From Sipunculus nudus (lineage: Eukaryota > Annelida > Sipuncula > Golfingiida > Sipunculidae): a stretch of 64,000 bases of DNA. Positions 47,716 to 57,442 of this stretch are shown here, piece after piece. Under the pieces are notes generated by a model. That model worked only from the letters and a program-made list of their open reading frames with translations. It was not told where the DNA came from and made no database searches. The stretch is from assembly GCA_026874595.1 (NCBI GenBank), contig JAPPUL010000068.1, positions 445,001-509,000 on the forward strand, read 5' to 3'. Position 1 is the stretch's first letter; every line of letters begins with the position of its first letter. The translations under genes and the position numbers were made by a program.

Positions 47716-48258
47716 TTAATCACCATTAAACCCTTCTCCCTCTTCCTTATCTTTATCTAAATTTGCTCCCTTTTTTCTCCCGCGATTTGTCTCCTCTTCG
47801 CTATCCTCCCCTAAAAACTTCTCAAACTCCTTGTCCATTCGTTCCCAATCAGTCCCATAATAACTATCTTCTGTCGCCCCCTTTGTCGCCCCCTTTGTCG
47901 CTTCCTTTGTCGCTTCCTTTGTCGCTTCCTTTGTCGCTTCCTTTGTCGCCCCCTTTGTCGCCCCCTTTGTCGCTTCCTTTGTCGCTTCCTTTGTCGCTTC
48001 CTTTGTCGCTTCCTTTGTCGCTTCCTTTGTCGCTTCCTTTGTCGCTTCCTTTGTCGCCCCCTTTGTCGCTTCCTTTGTCGCTTCCTTTGTCGCCCCCTTT
48101 CCTCCATTCCTAGCCAGGCTAGTATTACTCTCGCCTGACAATAATGCATCTACTAAAGAATAATTATAAGCACTAACATTCGCTGCCATATAGATCAGGA
48201 TTAGGTAGCATAATATAATATATTTTATATAATGCTCTTTCCTTATTCTATATCTCAT
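47716..48258 (-). CDS. Exported protein with 19 GATK/EATK repeats
   Basis: The 180-residue protein has an N-terminal hydrophobic segment (about residues 10-30). A 76-residue stretch of 19 four-residue units follows, alternating GATK and EATK (last GATE), then an acidic C-terminal tail (EKFLGEDSEEE, EGEGFNGD). The units are encoded by perfect 12-bp DNA repeats. It may form an extended, flexible, Lys/Thr-rich region between cell envelope and surface. No domain is recognised. Confidence 0.7.
   Translation of the reverse strand: MRYRIRKEHYIKYIILCYLILIYMAANVSAYNYSLVDALLSGESNTSLARNGGKGATKEATKEATKGATKEATKEATKEATKEATKEATKEATKEATKGATKGATKEATKEATKEATKEATKGATKGATEDSYYGTDWERMDKEFEKFLGEDSEEETNRGRKKGANLDKDKEEGEGFNGD
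47873..48100 (-). repeat. 12-bp tandem repeat, 19 units, two interspersed types
   Basis: On the plus strand, units gtcgcttccttt (EATK) and gtcgccccctttt-type, that is gtcgcccccttt (GATK), alternate for 228 bases. Length changes of whole units keep frame. The units differ at only two bases, and the block pattern of types is not regular, which suggests repeated slippage and block duplication. Confidence 0.9.
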
Positions 48259-48347
48259 ATATATTTCTCATGGCTTAATCACTAGCATAATAATAATAAT
48301 AATAGGTATTCTCATAACCCTAATCTTTTATAGAGACACCACTCAGC

Positions 48348-48968
48348 CTACTCAAACATATTCTCATACTTTTCATTTAACTGTATCCTATATCTTGATC
48401 GCAACTTGTCTATCTCTTTCAAAAATAACCTTTGTATCGCTTCTGCTCTCGCTCGCTTCCTTGCTGCATCTCGTATCTCAAGCGCACTTAGTCTCTTGCC
48501 CTCCTTACTCTTTTTTATCTCCTCATAATAGGCTTTTACTACCTCTTCATTTACTTTGCCTATCTTCGGTATTATAACCTTATCTACATAATATTTTCTT
48601 ACCATTTGTCGACGCAATATCTTCGTTATCCTATTAAGTCGTTTCTCTATATCCTTTTCGCTATATAGCTTCTTTCCCTTCCCATATTCCATTATAAGCA
48701 AATCATTTATTACATTATCTAAATACGCTCGGCGATTTTGTTTGTCTTGTTCTGCCCTCTTTAAACTTTCAGCATCTACTACCACTTGGGTTATCGATTG
48801 CATATCTATAAATGCTCGGAAATCCTCTGTAAAACCAGCTATCCCTAGTACGTTCTTTTTATTTATATTTAACAACCACTCCCCACCTTTATCCCCTGAT
48901 ACTAAACCCACAACCAAAAATAAGAGCACCAAAATATATATTGACTTCACCTTATTACCTATATTCAT
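48348..48968 (-). CDS. SurA N-domain-like chaperone without parvulin domain
   Basis: The 206-residue protein has a signal peptide (about 1-25), a short start (LLNINKKNVLGIAGFTEDFRAF), then long charged helices similar to the SurA/PrsA N-terminal chaperone domain. No parvulin PPIase domain follows. It lies in a same-strand cluster with a similar gene and a DegP-type protease, which suggests handling of envelope proteins. A periplasmic holdase role is inference. Confidence 0.6.
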   Translation of the reverse strand: MNIGNKVKSIYILVLLFLVVGLVSGDKGGEWLLNINKKNVLGIAGFTEDFRAFIDMQSITQVVVDAESLKRAEQDKQNRRAYLDNVINDLLIMEYGKGKKLYSEKDIEKRLNRITKILRRQMVRKYYVDKVIIPKIGKVNEEVVKAYYEEIKKSKEGKRLSALEIRDAARKRARAEAIQRLFLKEIDKLRSRYRIQLNEKYENMFE

Positions 48969-49092
48969 ATCTTCTTCTCCATCTTTATTATCCTTTAATT
49001 CATTACTTTATTTTCTTAAGTATGTCTATTGTTTTAAGCACTCTTTTAGCAACTTTTTAGCGAAAATATGGTCAGCTTTGCTTTTGCCCCCC

Positions 49093-49704
49093 CTATTTTA
49101 CCAGTACAGGATTATGTACTATCTCGGCTGCTAGCCTAAGCTTTGACGCGTAGCTCTTTAGCTTCTTAAGCGCCTTTTCTCCCTTTACCTGGCTTCTTAT
49201 CCCCTTTATTGCATCCTGTTTTGCGATCCCTTTATAGGGACTGTTTTTACGCTTTAGTTCCGCTGCATACACCTTCTGTACTTCTTTAGGCGTTACTTTT
49301 ACTTTTGGGTGTATATATTTACTTAGAAAACTCTTTAGGATCAGCTTATTCTTTACCACTTTCGATATCATTGCCACTTGTCTATCTATCTCTTTTTTAT
49401 TGTACGTTTTCTTCTCTTTTGCCTTTTGTATTATCAAATATTCATCTTCATAGGTATGCAAAAAGGCTTGCATCTGTTCTTTATTCTTTACTATCTTGCT
49501 TAACTGTGACTTCGGTATCGGTATCGGGGAGGACATTACTTGAAAATATAATAATCCATTATAGTAATCTTTAAACTCTTCATGCAACAGCTTCTTTCCG
49601 TTTACTTTGCTAATCCAAGTGTTCTGGGATAAGAGTATCCCTACAAAACATATATTTATCAGTATTGATAATACCAAAACCTTTTTTAATCCTTTTCTTT
49701 TCAT
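49093..49704 (-). CDS. SurA N-domain-like chaperone without parvulin domain (paralogue)
   Basis: At 203 residues it shares the layout of its downstream neighbour: a signal segment (about 8-26), W-I-S-K-V-N-G-K-K-L-L-H-E-E-F (the SurA-like V-N-G-x-x-I-x-x-x-E-F start), helical charged body, and no PPIase domain. Divergence from the paralogue is high, so it is an old duplication. It lies 110 bases after the degP gene on the same strand. Confidence 0.65.
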   Translation of the reverse strand: MKRKGLKKVLVLSILINICFVGILLSQNTWISKVNGKKLLHEEFKDYYNGLLYFQVMSSPIPIPKSQLSKIVKNKEQMQAFLHTYEDEYLIIQKAKEKKTYNKKEIDRQVAMISKVVKNKLILKSFLSKYIHPKVKVTPKEVQKVYAAELKRKNSPYKGIAKQDAIKGIRSQVKGEKALKKLKSYASKLRLAAEIVHNPVLVK

Positions 49705-49814
49705 CTTACCTCCTATTACCTCTTATGCATATATAGCTTTTAATACTCGCATTTGTCTATAAATATAAATTATTAATAATAAATTTTTACGCTTATGTCT
49801 TTAATTTTTACGCG

Positions 49815-51416
49815 CTACTCTTTCTTCACCCGTAATAACGTATAGAACCTAGCACTTCCTCGCCTTATCCATACAAAATACGACGCCTTAATACCCTCAT
49901 CTTTTATAACTTCACGCAAACCTTTTAAACCGCTTCTTAACTCTTTGCCATTTATACTCTCAATTACATCTCCTCGTTCAATAGATTCACTCCATCTTAC
50001 CCCAACAGCAACACTTTTCTTATTTACATATATCTCTTTATCCTCTCCTCTCAAAGCCGACTTGCGCTCTGACAAAGTTAACCCATACCATTCAACCACA
50101 CCCCCAACAAAACCTCTACCCCTATTGTTACCCCCATTGTCCTTAGGTAATATATTCCCCTCCCCTTCCCTATCCCCTCTAAACCCTCCTCTAAAAGCAA
50201 GCTTAGTCGGACGCTCCTTTAGCTTTATACGTATATTTAATCTCTTCTCTCCCCTCACTACGCTAAGCTCTATTATTGTATCCGGAGGATAGCCTGATAC
50301 CTCTCCTATCATATCTACTGTTCGCTTTATCACTTTGCCATTTATATGCGTTATTATATCCCCTCGCTTAAGACCAGACCCCGCCCCTGCCCCGCCAGGC
50401 AATAAGTCAAGTATTAATACTCCATCCCGTAAATTGAAATGTTCTGACAAGTCTTTATCAAGGTCTCTTATCGAAACCCCTATATAACCCCTTACAACTT
50501 TTCCGCTTTTAATTAATAGCTCACTTATATTACGAGCTATGTTTACAGGAATCGCAAACCCTATCCCCATTGAGCCTAATCGCCCATTACTTGTGTATAT
50601 TGCCGTGTTTATACCTATTACCTTCCCTTCTATGTTTACAAGCGGCCCTCCGCTGTTCCCTTGGTTTATTGACGCGTCTGTTTGTATGAAATTCTTAAAT
50701 ATTGCATTCCGATCTATTCCTAACGAGGTCCTCCCTTTTGCACTAACCACCCCTATTGTGAAACTTCCTATAAGTCCAAACGGATTGCCCACTGCCATCG
50801 CAAAATCTCCTACCTCTATTTCCACTTCTTCATTTAATGACAAATACGGTAAGCTCCCTCGTTTATAGTCCACCAGCTTTAATACTGTTAAATCACTTGT
50901 CGGATCCGTCCCCAGAACCTCACCTCTATACTCATTGTCTCCTATCACTACCACTATCTTTAATGCCTCTCCTACTACATGCGCATTCGTTATAACGTGT
51001 CCTCTATCATTTATTACAAAACCAGACCCAAGAGTCTTTTCTCCCTCCTCTTGGCCATCTCCTCTTCCTTTTGGCCGAGTTAGAGGATTGTTTTCAAAAA
51101 ACTTAAAAAAATCATGATCGAAAAATCCTTGCCCTATCCCGCCTGCTCTTGCTTGTAATGTCTCTATTTTAACTACTGAAGGCAGTATCCTATCTGCTAT
51201 CTCGCGAAGCCGCATTTGAAACTCAGCACCCGCTTTCTTTGCTTCCTCATCACTTCTTATCTCTTCTGGTATTTCTCCCCTAAAACCCTTTCCTAACCCT
51301 AATGCAACTTCATCCTCTCCTTCTCCAGCATCACAAAGACTTATGCAAGAACTTAATGTTGTATTTAATACTAAAAATATTAACAAATATCTCTTATACA
51401 ACTCTTTAGCCCTCAT
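49815..51416 (-). CDS. degP: DegP/HtrA-type serine protease, probable lipoprotein
   Basis: The 533-residue envelope protease has a signal ending in lipobox L-S-S-C (residue 24), which suggests membrane anchoring in place of a soluble form. The catalytic triad is His in GHVITNAHVV, Asp in DPTSDLTVLKL and Ser in NQGNSGGPLVNIEG. Two PDZ domains follow (VRGYIGVSIRDLD at about 315, and a second at about 450-530 with SIERGDVIESINGKEL). It degrades or refolds damaged envelope proteins. Its neighbours with SurA-like domains form a quality-control set. Confidence 0.9.
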   Translation of the reverse strand: MRAKELYKRYLLIFLVLNTTLSSCISLCDAGEGEDEVALGLGKGFRGEIPEEIRSDEEAKKAGAEFQMRLREIADRILPSVVKIETLQARAGGIGQGFFDHDFFKFFENNPLTRPKGRGDGQEEGEKTLGSGFVINDRGHVITNAHVVGEALKIVVVIGDNEYRGEVLGTDPTSDLTVLKLVDYKRGSLPYLSLNEEVEIEVGDFAMAVGNPFGLIGSFTIGVVSAKGRTSLGIDRNAIFKNFIQTDASINQGNSGGPLVNIEGKVIGINTAIYTSNGRLGSMGIGFAIPVNIARNISELLIKSGKVVRGYIGVSIRDLDKDLSEHFNLRDGVLILDLLPGGAGAGSGLKRGDIITHINGKVIKRTVDMIGEVSGYPPDTIIELSVVRGEKRLNIRIKLKERPTKLAFRGGFRGDREGEGNILPKDNGGNNRGRGFVGGVVEWYGLTLSERKSALRGEDKEIYVNKKSVAVGVRWSESIERGDVIESINGKELRSGLKGLREVIKDEGIKASYFVWIRRGSARFYTLLRVKKE

Positions 51417-51569
51417 AGCTTTTTATACTAAAAAGCTTTTGTTTTAGTTTTACACTATTTTTCCTTACCCTTATACTTAGTTCATATTTGCTGCATTTTG
51501 CTGATATCCTTTAAAATATACGTAACTTTACAAAAAACAACTTATCCTCACCAAATATCTACCCCCTTT

Positions 51570-52349
51570 CTAGCATTGTTTCCCTCGGCTTATTTTTGCA
51601 TACGCATTGTGATTGTGTATGCTCTCTATATTTTCACTCTCAACCTCAAACCATATTATTTCTTTCTCATCCGTTAATACTCTCGTCACATCTCTTACTA
51701 TATCTTCTACGAACTTCGGATTCAAGTAAGCTTTTTCTGTCATATATTTTTCGTCTGCTCGCTTAACTAATGAATATATTTCACAAGACCCCACCCCCTC
51801 TACAAGCTCTATTAGTTTGTCAAACCATATCGCTCCCGATGACATTACATCTACACTAACTTCACTCCTTTGATTATGGGCTCCAAATTCACTAACTTCT
51901 TTTGAACACGGGCATAGACTTGTTACCGGAACTGTTACTCCAAGCGATATCTCTGCTCCATTATCTCCTGCAAGTATCCCTTTTACTCGGCATCTATAAT
52001 CCATAAGCCCTTTTGCTCCGCTTACAGGGGCTTCTTTATTTATAAAATAAGGAAAGCTCATCTCTATATGCGCATCTTCTGAACCCAAGTGTTCTTGCAT
52101 ATAATAAAGCATTTCTTTTATCCCTTCTATACTAAACCCATGCCGATACTTATTTAATACTTCTACAAATCTACTCATATGGGTCCCTTTTGATGTCCCT
52201 TTAAGGGACACATACATATTTATATCTGCTACTGTGCTTTGTTCTACATTATCTATACTTAACAGCTTTATAGGGTATTTTATCCCCTTTACTCCTACCT
52301 TGTTTATTCTTATACTTCTTTTATCTATTTGACTTTGTACATCCGTCAT
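51570..52349 (-). CDS. folE2: GTP cyclohydrolase FolE2 (type IB)
   Basis: The 259-residue enzyme opens GTP to dihydroneopterin triphosphate, first step of folate synthesis, and of queuosine in other pathways. It belongs to the FolE2 family that tolerates low zinc. Motifs seen: GVKGIKYPIKLL at the start, SLKGTSKGTHMSRFVEVL, and the metal-cysteine segment VTSLCPCSKEVSEFGAHNQRS. No other folate gene is near. Confidence 0.93.
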   Translation of the reverse strand: MTDVQSQIDKRSIRINKVGVKGIKYPIKLLSIDNVEQSTVADINMYVSLKGTSKGTHMSRFVEVLNKYRHGFSIEGIKEMLYYMQEHLGSEDAHIEMSFPYFINKEAPVSGAKGLMDYRCRVKGILAGDNGAEISLGVTVPVTSLCPCSKEVSEFGAHNQRSEVSVDVMSSGAIWFDKLIELVEGVGSCEIYSLVKRADEKYMTEKAYLNPKFVEDIVRDVTRVLTDEKEIIWFEVESENIESIHNHNAYAKISRGKQC

Positions 52350-52906
52350 CTATTTCTCCTAAGATTTTGCTTTTTTAGTTACATGTTTTCCTATACTCTC
52401 AAAACCATTCTGAAGCATTTACGCCCTCTTTATCTTAACACCTTCGGTTCCTATTACATCTTAATGTTCTAATATATAGGCCTTTATTATTAAAATATTC
52501 TCTTTAAATAAGTTATTCTATTTAAATACATATTATAACATATGCACAAACATCGTAACCCTTTATATCCTTTATCATAAAATATCATAAAACAATATAT
52601 TACTAAATTCATTCTCACAAAGAATATTTACACAAAAAATAAAAACCATTCTCTCATACTTTTAGTAAAATAATTATTCATTCAAGCTCATTACAAACTC
52701 TTTTTATTTTTGATTTTCTTTTTAGATACCTTCGGCAAGACTCTTAAGCCCACATATATACTTGGACCTTATTTTAATTTACTTAATACTACTTTTTACT
52801 AAAACTTATACTTTGATTTAAGTTCTTTCATTCATTAACAATCATTAGCAAACATTAGCAAATCATTCATTAACAAATCATTCATTAACAAATTAACAAA
52901 TTAATT
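52350..52906 (-). other. 557-base AT-rich gap with tandem repeats
   Basis: No gene is seen. From 52827 to 52905 lie short direct repeats of the cattcattaacaaat kind; the clearest unit is aatcattcattaaca (52861-52875 and 52876-52890). The rest has no clear hairpin or RNA gene. Confidence 0.6.
52861..52890 (-). repeat. 15-bp tandem repeat downstream of tusA
   Basis: aatcattcattaaca is duplicated back to back, 17 bases after the tusA stop (minus strand). Related half-units surround it. Confidence 0.7.
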
Positions 52907-53152
52907 TTATTTGTGCTTTATTAGAAAACGAAATACTTCTTTTCCATCTTCTACCGATTTGCTCTCCTCTTCCAATGTATGGCCTGTTTGCTTTGTCCAT
53001 CCTTTAAAATCTGCTGCCGAACCTGGATCCGTTGCAAATACTTCAAGCAGTTGTCCTGCCCCTAATGTATCTATTACTTTTTTTGCCTTTATTATCGGCA
53101 TCGGACAATTTAACCCTCTCGCATCTAATGTTTGATCTGGCGTGCTAGACAT
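52907..53152 (-). CDS. tusA: TusA/SirA family sulfur carrier
   Basis: The 81-residue protein begins with LDARGLNCPMPIIKAKK, whose Cys in C-P-x-P is the persulfide-bearing residue. It carries sulfur for tRNA thiolation and, in sulfur oxidisers, to the Dsr pathway. Both MnmA (4.4 kb) and the dsr locus (26.7-31 kb) are in the window but not adjacent. A DsrEFH-TusA-type relay is plausible but not shown. It is followed by FolE2 on the same strand after a 557-base gap, so it is probably a single transcription unit. Confidence 0.92.
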   Translation of the reverse strand: MSSTPDQTLDARGLNCPMPIIKAKKVIDTLGAGQLLEVFATDPGSAADFKGWTKQTGHTLEEESKSVEDGKEVFRFLIKHK

Positions 53153-53391
53153 AGTTTATTACTCCTTACATTATTTTAATGCTTTCTAAATATGCACCCT
53201 AAAATAGTATACATTCATCATACTCGCTTCAACAAAATATAACTATTTATACCTAAATTACAATACTATATTGCCTTAATTAATTTTAATTATCTTAAAC
53301 TTATGTTCGATTGATATTTGCTTATCTTATTTTGTTTTAAATTAAATACTCTTTAATCTTAATTCCTTTTGCAACTTATACCACGAATATT

Positions 53392-53850
53392 TTATTTATT
53401 TTGTTCGGCTGGTAAGGCTATGTTGGTTACTCGTGTCCCAAAATTCTCATCTATTACTACTACTTCTCCATGTGCTATTAAGCGATCGTTTACTAATAGA
53501 TCTACTGGCTCATTTGCTGGCTTTGCCAACTCTATTATAGAACCCTCCCCCAAGGCAAGCACATCTTTTACATGGATATTTGTACGCCCTAGCTCCACTG
53601 TAATTTGTACATATATATCTAGTAGCAAACTTGAATTATGTTTTTGACTAGCATTCATATTATTTACATCCACTTCGTCGGGTAGCAGGTCTTTAATCCT
53701 GTCAAGTTCTATTTCTCCTGCATCTGACCCTTCCCTATCTGCTCCCTCTTTACCCTCCCCCTTCAAGTATTGCTTCGTATCGTCGTATATTATTTCTGCT
53801 CCATCTAAAAGCGCATCTAATTCCTTTTGTGATAATGTTGAATCGCCCAT
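53392..53850 (-). CDS. fliN: Flagellar motor switch protein FliN/FliY
   Basis: The 152-residue protein starts [15 protein letters not shown], the FliM/FliY-type N-terminal CheY-binding segment, then a Glu/Asp-rich linker. The SpoA/FliN domain follows ([50 protein letters not shown]). It is part of the C-ring that sets rotation direction and receives CheY. The partial CheX gene at the window start fits the same chemotaxis system. Other flagellar genes are not adjacent. Confidence 0.93.
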   Translation of the reverse strand: MGDSTLSQKELDALLDGAEIIYDDTKQYLKGEGKEGADREGSDAGEIELDRIKDLLPDEVDVNNMNASQKHNSSLLLDIYVQITVELGRTNIHVKDVLALGEGSIIELAKPANEPVDLLVNDRLIAHGEVVVIDENFGTRVTNIALPAEQNK

Positions 53851-54524
53851 TAATAATAGCTCCCCTGCTTCCTAGTTTTTTATACCCTTAAATATCATAT
53901 ATATACTAAAATTACTTGTTCCTGCTTCTTACTTAACCTTACTTCTTAATCTTACTTATTCCTAACATCCTATTCCCATCTTCGCATAGCCACATCTTAA
54001 GCATACGTACTCTACTTTCTCTTAGCATCTTGTTACTAAACGACATTTCACCTTAATAAATCAAGCATTTTTATTTTTATTTATCTCAAATATCTAAAGC
54101 ATTTACGATATATAGTTTACACCTGATCCACCCCCCCATAGCACGCACATTTACGCATGCATAGCATCTTAAGATAACTTGTCATAACAATCATTTTAAA
54201 ATATAACTAATTGTCATCTGAAAAAGCTAATGTCTTGTCTCTTAACTAACACCTTGTTATAAGCTTAATGTCTTTTGTCTTTTTAAGCGTTTTTCTTTTT
54301 TATTCCTAACTCACTATACCCAAGACATCAAGACGCTTAATACTATTTTATACAAAACCTTTTTATACAAAAAATACTAAAGATTTACCTTAAATTGTTA
54401 GATGCTTTGTGTAGATAGTTAGGCCTTTTTTATTTTGCCTTCTATCACTATATTAAAGAAATGGATTTGGAAATACTATAATATTATAGTTATACATTTA
54501 TAGGAGATTAAAATTAGTTTTATT
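53851..54524 (-). other. 674-base gap upstream of fliN and the 54.5 kb gene
   Basis: No coding frame or RNA gene is supported. The region has short palindromes such as TCTTAAGA, an AT-rich composition and a run of eight C near 54135. It lies between divergent genes, so it should hold promoters for fliN and the 54525 gene. AGGAG lies about 20 bases before the 54525 ATG. Confidence 0.6.
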
Positions 54525-55922
54525 ATGTTAGCTTTAAGAAATTCTAAGAAATACTTTTTATTACCTAGCTTTGCTATGATTTCCTTATTCGCTTTGTTAG
54601 ATTCATCTTATTCTGATACAACCATAAGCACATCAAATGACTTTAATACAATTTATCTATCGCAAGAAGAAGACTTAGAAAAGGAAAATACTAGTCAGTT
54701 TTTTAATAATGGTCCTTTTTCAGGAACTATCACCAAGCAAAATAATCTGACTGCTAAAAAAGCGGAACCTAAAAAAGAAGCGAAAGCTAAGAAAGCTAAA
54801 AAAAGATTTCCTCATCCCCTGTCTCTATCTGAAGACGATATCAAATTACGTAAGGTTGTTGTTGATAACCAAGTTTTTTATGATTTAATTATTAGAAAGA
54901 AACATTCAATAAATTCTGTTTTGCTTACAAACTACTACTGGAAAACAAAATTTAGAGATAGAACACAGGAGTATGGGCTTCGTTCTATTAGACCTATTAG
55001 TATTGCTCGAAATGAAAAACGTCTTTATAAAAATACTCTAATCGGTTATCAGCAACAATTATATTTTATCGTTGACTCATCACCTGAGAAAGATCCTGAC
55101 TTTGACAAAGCTTTTAGATTACGTATCCCATCTTATGTAATATACGGATACAAGAAAACTAAAGAAATTTATGGTATAATAAAGATTCAAAGCGGAATTA
55201 AGATTAATATTAGAACCTTTTCAAGAAAATTTACAAGTTATAAAGGTGCTTTCTACGACAATCCTATAGGGCTTATCCTTGAACCAAGAAAAAATTACCC
55301 AAGCAATATCTCTTTAACTAAAATAAATGAGACTTTAGATGACAGCTATTTTAGCACCAACATTATGTATTCAAGTGATAGGACTTTCTTTAAGTCTTTC
55401 CTAATACGTTCTAACAGTGATAACGACTTTCATTCCATAAATTTTGACACTAAGAAAGGAGATAAGAAGGCTCTTTTAATCGAAGCTTTTTATGAAGGCA
55501 AATCTAACAAAACCGTTTTTGCTACCATTTACTTTAGACGTATATTTAAAGATGTTACATACGAGATTGTTGCTTCTGATGTTTATAATAATAGATCTAA
55601 TAATTCTATAACTGTTACTGTGCCAAAATATGGTGAGGCTAAAACTCCTATTAGTCCACCGCCTCCACCGCCTCCTCTAGATAAGAAAACAACCAGTAGT
55701 AACGTAACCCAAGATAAAACAGTAATAGAAATGCCAACAAGCAATTCCCAAAATAATACCATAACACAATCTTCTCAAGAACAGTCGTTTCCAAAAAATA
55801 TAACACCGTCTAAAGAAACTCCATCAGACATTACATCCGATTATATAGAAGCACAACCAACTAAAATAATTGAGGATAACGATTTAGACGAACAGGACTT
55901 TTGGCAATCTATTGCTAAATAA
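54525..55922 (+). CDS. Exported multidomain protein, spirochaete-type family, with proline-rich tail
   Basis: The 465-residue protein has a signal peptide (about 1-30). The conserved part runs from about 95 to 370, with YGLRSIRPISIARNEKR, then LYFIVDSSPEKDPDFDKAFRLRIPSYVIYGY and INIRTFSRKFTSYKGAFYDNPIGL. This layout resembles, from memory, a conserved surface or periplasmic family of spirochaetes. Around 380-392 lies S-P-P-P-P-P-P-P-L, then a Thr/Ser/Gln/Asn-rich tail. No catalytic motif is seen, so a structural or cell-envelope role is likely. Confidence 0.6.
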   Translation: MLALRNSKKYFLLPSFAMISLFALLDSSYSDTTISTSNDFNTIYLSQEEDLEKENTSQFFNNGPFSGTITKQNNLTAKKAEPKKEAKAKKAKKRFPHPLSLSEDDIKLRKVVVDNQVFYDLIIRKKHSINSVLLTNYYWKTKFRDRTQEYGLRSIRPISIARNEKRLYKNTLIGYQQQLYFIVDSSPEKDPDFDKAFRLRIPSYVIYGYKKTKEIYGIIKIQSGIKINIRTFSRKFTSYKGAFYDNPIGLILEPRKNYPSNISLTKINETLDDSYFSTNIMYSSDRTFFKSFLIRSNSDNDFHSINFDTKKGDKKALLIEAFYEGKSNKTVFATIYFRRIFKDVTYEIVASDVYNNRSNNSITVTVPKYGEAKTPISPPPPPPPLDKKTTSSNVTQDKTVIEMPTSNSQNNTITQSSQEQSFPKNITPSKETPSDITSDYIEAQPTKIIEDNDLDEQDFWQSIAK

Positions 55923-56093
55923 CTTATAGGTCTTTTAATTTAATACCTCTTTCTTGTATATCTTTTTGCAACGCCTTTTTTTTAAAACTATCTTAACAAA
56001 AACAAAATTAAAGCCTTGTATTTTAAAAAAAAGTAGTTACCTTTAGTCCTACTTTAACTTTTACTATCCATACCCATAAGTAAAATAGTATAA

Positions 56094-56120
56094 TTTGATA
56101 ATTTGATAATTTGATAATTT
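56094..56120 (+). repeat. 8-bp tandem repeat before dapL
   Basis: tttgataa occurs at 56094, 56102 and 56110, with a partial unit to 56120. It ends 42 bases before the dapL ATG. Confidence 0.75.
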
Positions 56121-56161
56121 ATAAAACCTATATAAAACTCTAAGACAAAAGGACAATTTTA

Positions 56162-57388
56162 ATGGAAAGCTATATTCAAAACATCTTTGCACAGCGTATT
56201 GGCGGCAAGGAATTTGGCAAGGATAAGACTTTATATAAATTCCAAAAAATAAAACTTGCAAAAGAACTTGCTAAAAAGACAAATCCAGATAAAGAGATAC
56301 TTGATTTTGGTGTTGGCGAGCCCGATGCTATTTCCCCAGCGGTTATAAGAAAGGCGCTATCGCTTGAGGTTAACGATATCGCCAATAGAGGGTATGCGGA
56401 TAATGGTATAGAGGAATTTAAGGAAGCTGCAAGAGATTATATGCAAAATGTTTTTGGGGTTTCGTTAAACGCAAGTACTCAAATAAATCATACAATAGGT
56501 TCAAAACCAGGTCTTGCAATGTTCCCAAACGTATTCATAAATCCTAAAGATATAACAATAATGACAGTACCAGGTTATCCTGTGCTTGGAACAAATACTA
56601 AATGGCTTAATGGAGAAGTTTATAATGCACCATTAAAAAAAGAAAATAACTTCCTGCCAGACCTAAACCTAATACCAGATTCAGTTTCAAGTAAGGCTAA
56701 AATACTTGTATTAAACTATCCAAATAACCCAACCGGTGCAAATGCAACTTTTGAGTTTTATAAAGAAGTTGTTGCTTATGCCAGAAAGTATAACATAGTG
56801 GTGGTACAGGATGCAGCCTACGCAGCCCTAACATATAAAAAAGGCCTATCTTTCTTATCAATACCGGGAGCGTTAGATGTTGGTGTTGAGTTTCATTCGC
56901 TATCTAAGTCTTACAATATGACAGGATATCGTATAGGTTTTGTATGCGGGAATGAGCTTATAGTAAAGGGCTTTGCCTATGTGAAAGACAATATAGACTC
57001 AGGACAGTTTATCCCGATACAAAAAGCAGCAATAGAGGGTTTAAAAGATCCAAAGCTAACAGAAGAAATTTATAAAAAATACAAAAGACGCTTAAATGCT
57101 TTAGTAAAAACGCTTAAGAAGAAAGGCTTTGATGCAAGTATGCCAGATGGTACATTTTATCTTTTTGTAGAGGCACCTAAGGGAATAAAAAGGTCAATAA
57201 GCTTTAAAAGCGGCGAGGACTTTTCGCAATGGCTAATAAAGGAAAAGCTAATATCAACCGTACCTTGGGACGACACAGGTAATTTCATACGTTTTTCTGC
57301 AACGTTTGCAGCAAGTGGTATAGAAGAGGAGGAGGCTGTATTAAAAGATTTTGAAAGACGGCTTGAAGATGTTGAGTTTATATTCTAA
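56162..57388 (+). CDS. dapL: LL-diaminopimelate aminotransferase
   Basis: The 408-residue PLP enzyme makes LL-diaminopimelate from tetrahydrodipicolinate in one step, for lysine and peptidoglycan. The lysine that binds PLP lies in HSLSKSYNMTGYRIGF. DFGVGEPDAISP and NYPNNPTGANAT are family motifs. It replaces the succinylase route. The N-terminus (IFAQRIGGKEFGKDKTLYKF) is typical of DapL. It lies 54 bases before argG on the same strand. Confidence 0.9.
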   Translation: MESYIQNIFAQRIGGKEFGKDKTLYKFQKIKLAKELAKKTNPDKEILDFGVGEPDAISPAVIRKALSLEVNDIANRGYADNGIEEFKEAARDYMQNVFGVSLNASTQINHTIGSKPGLAMFPNVFINPKDITIMTVPGYPVLGTNTKWLNGEVYNAPLKKENNFLPDLNLIPDSVSSKAKILVLNYPNNPTGANATFEFYKEVVAYARKYNIVVVQDAAYAALTYKKGLSFLSIPGALDVGVEFHSLSKSYNMTGYRIGFVCGNELIVKGFAYVKDNIDSGQFIPIQKAAIEGLKDPKLTEEIYKKYKRRLNALVKTLKKKGFDASMPDGTFYLFVEAPKGIKRSISFKSGEDFSQWLIKEKLISTVPWDDTGNFIRFSATFAASGIEEEEAVLKDFERRLEDVEFIF

Positions 57389-57442
57389 CTTGTAAATGAG
57401 GTTGTGAAGAAAAACGAGGAGAAACGAGGAGAGATAAAGCAG

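Noticed and set aside
47873-48100. CRISPR array
   Set aside because: Units of 12 bp have no spacers and lie inside a coding frame.
47763-48149. Long frames LPLSLPLS and RQRKRQRG opposite or beside the 12-bp repeat
   Set aside because: They arise because a 12-bp unit without stops is open in several frames; the frame with a signal segment and acidic tail is the credible gene.
57404-57442. 13-residue longer argG start at GTG 57404
   Set aside because: The ATG at 57443 has a better ribosome-binding site and matches the family N-terminus.
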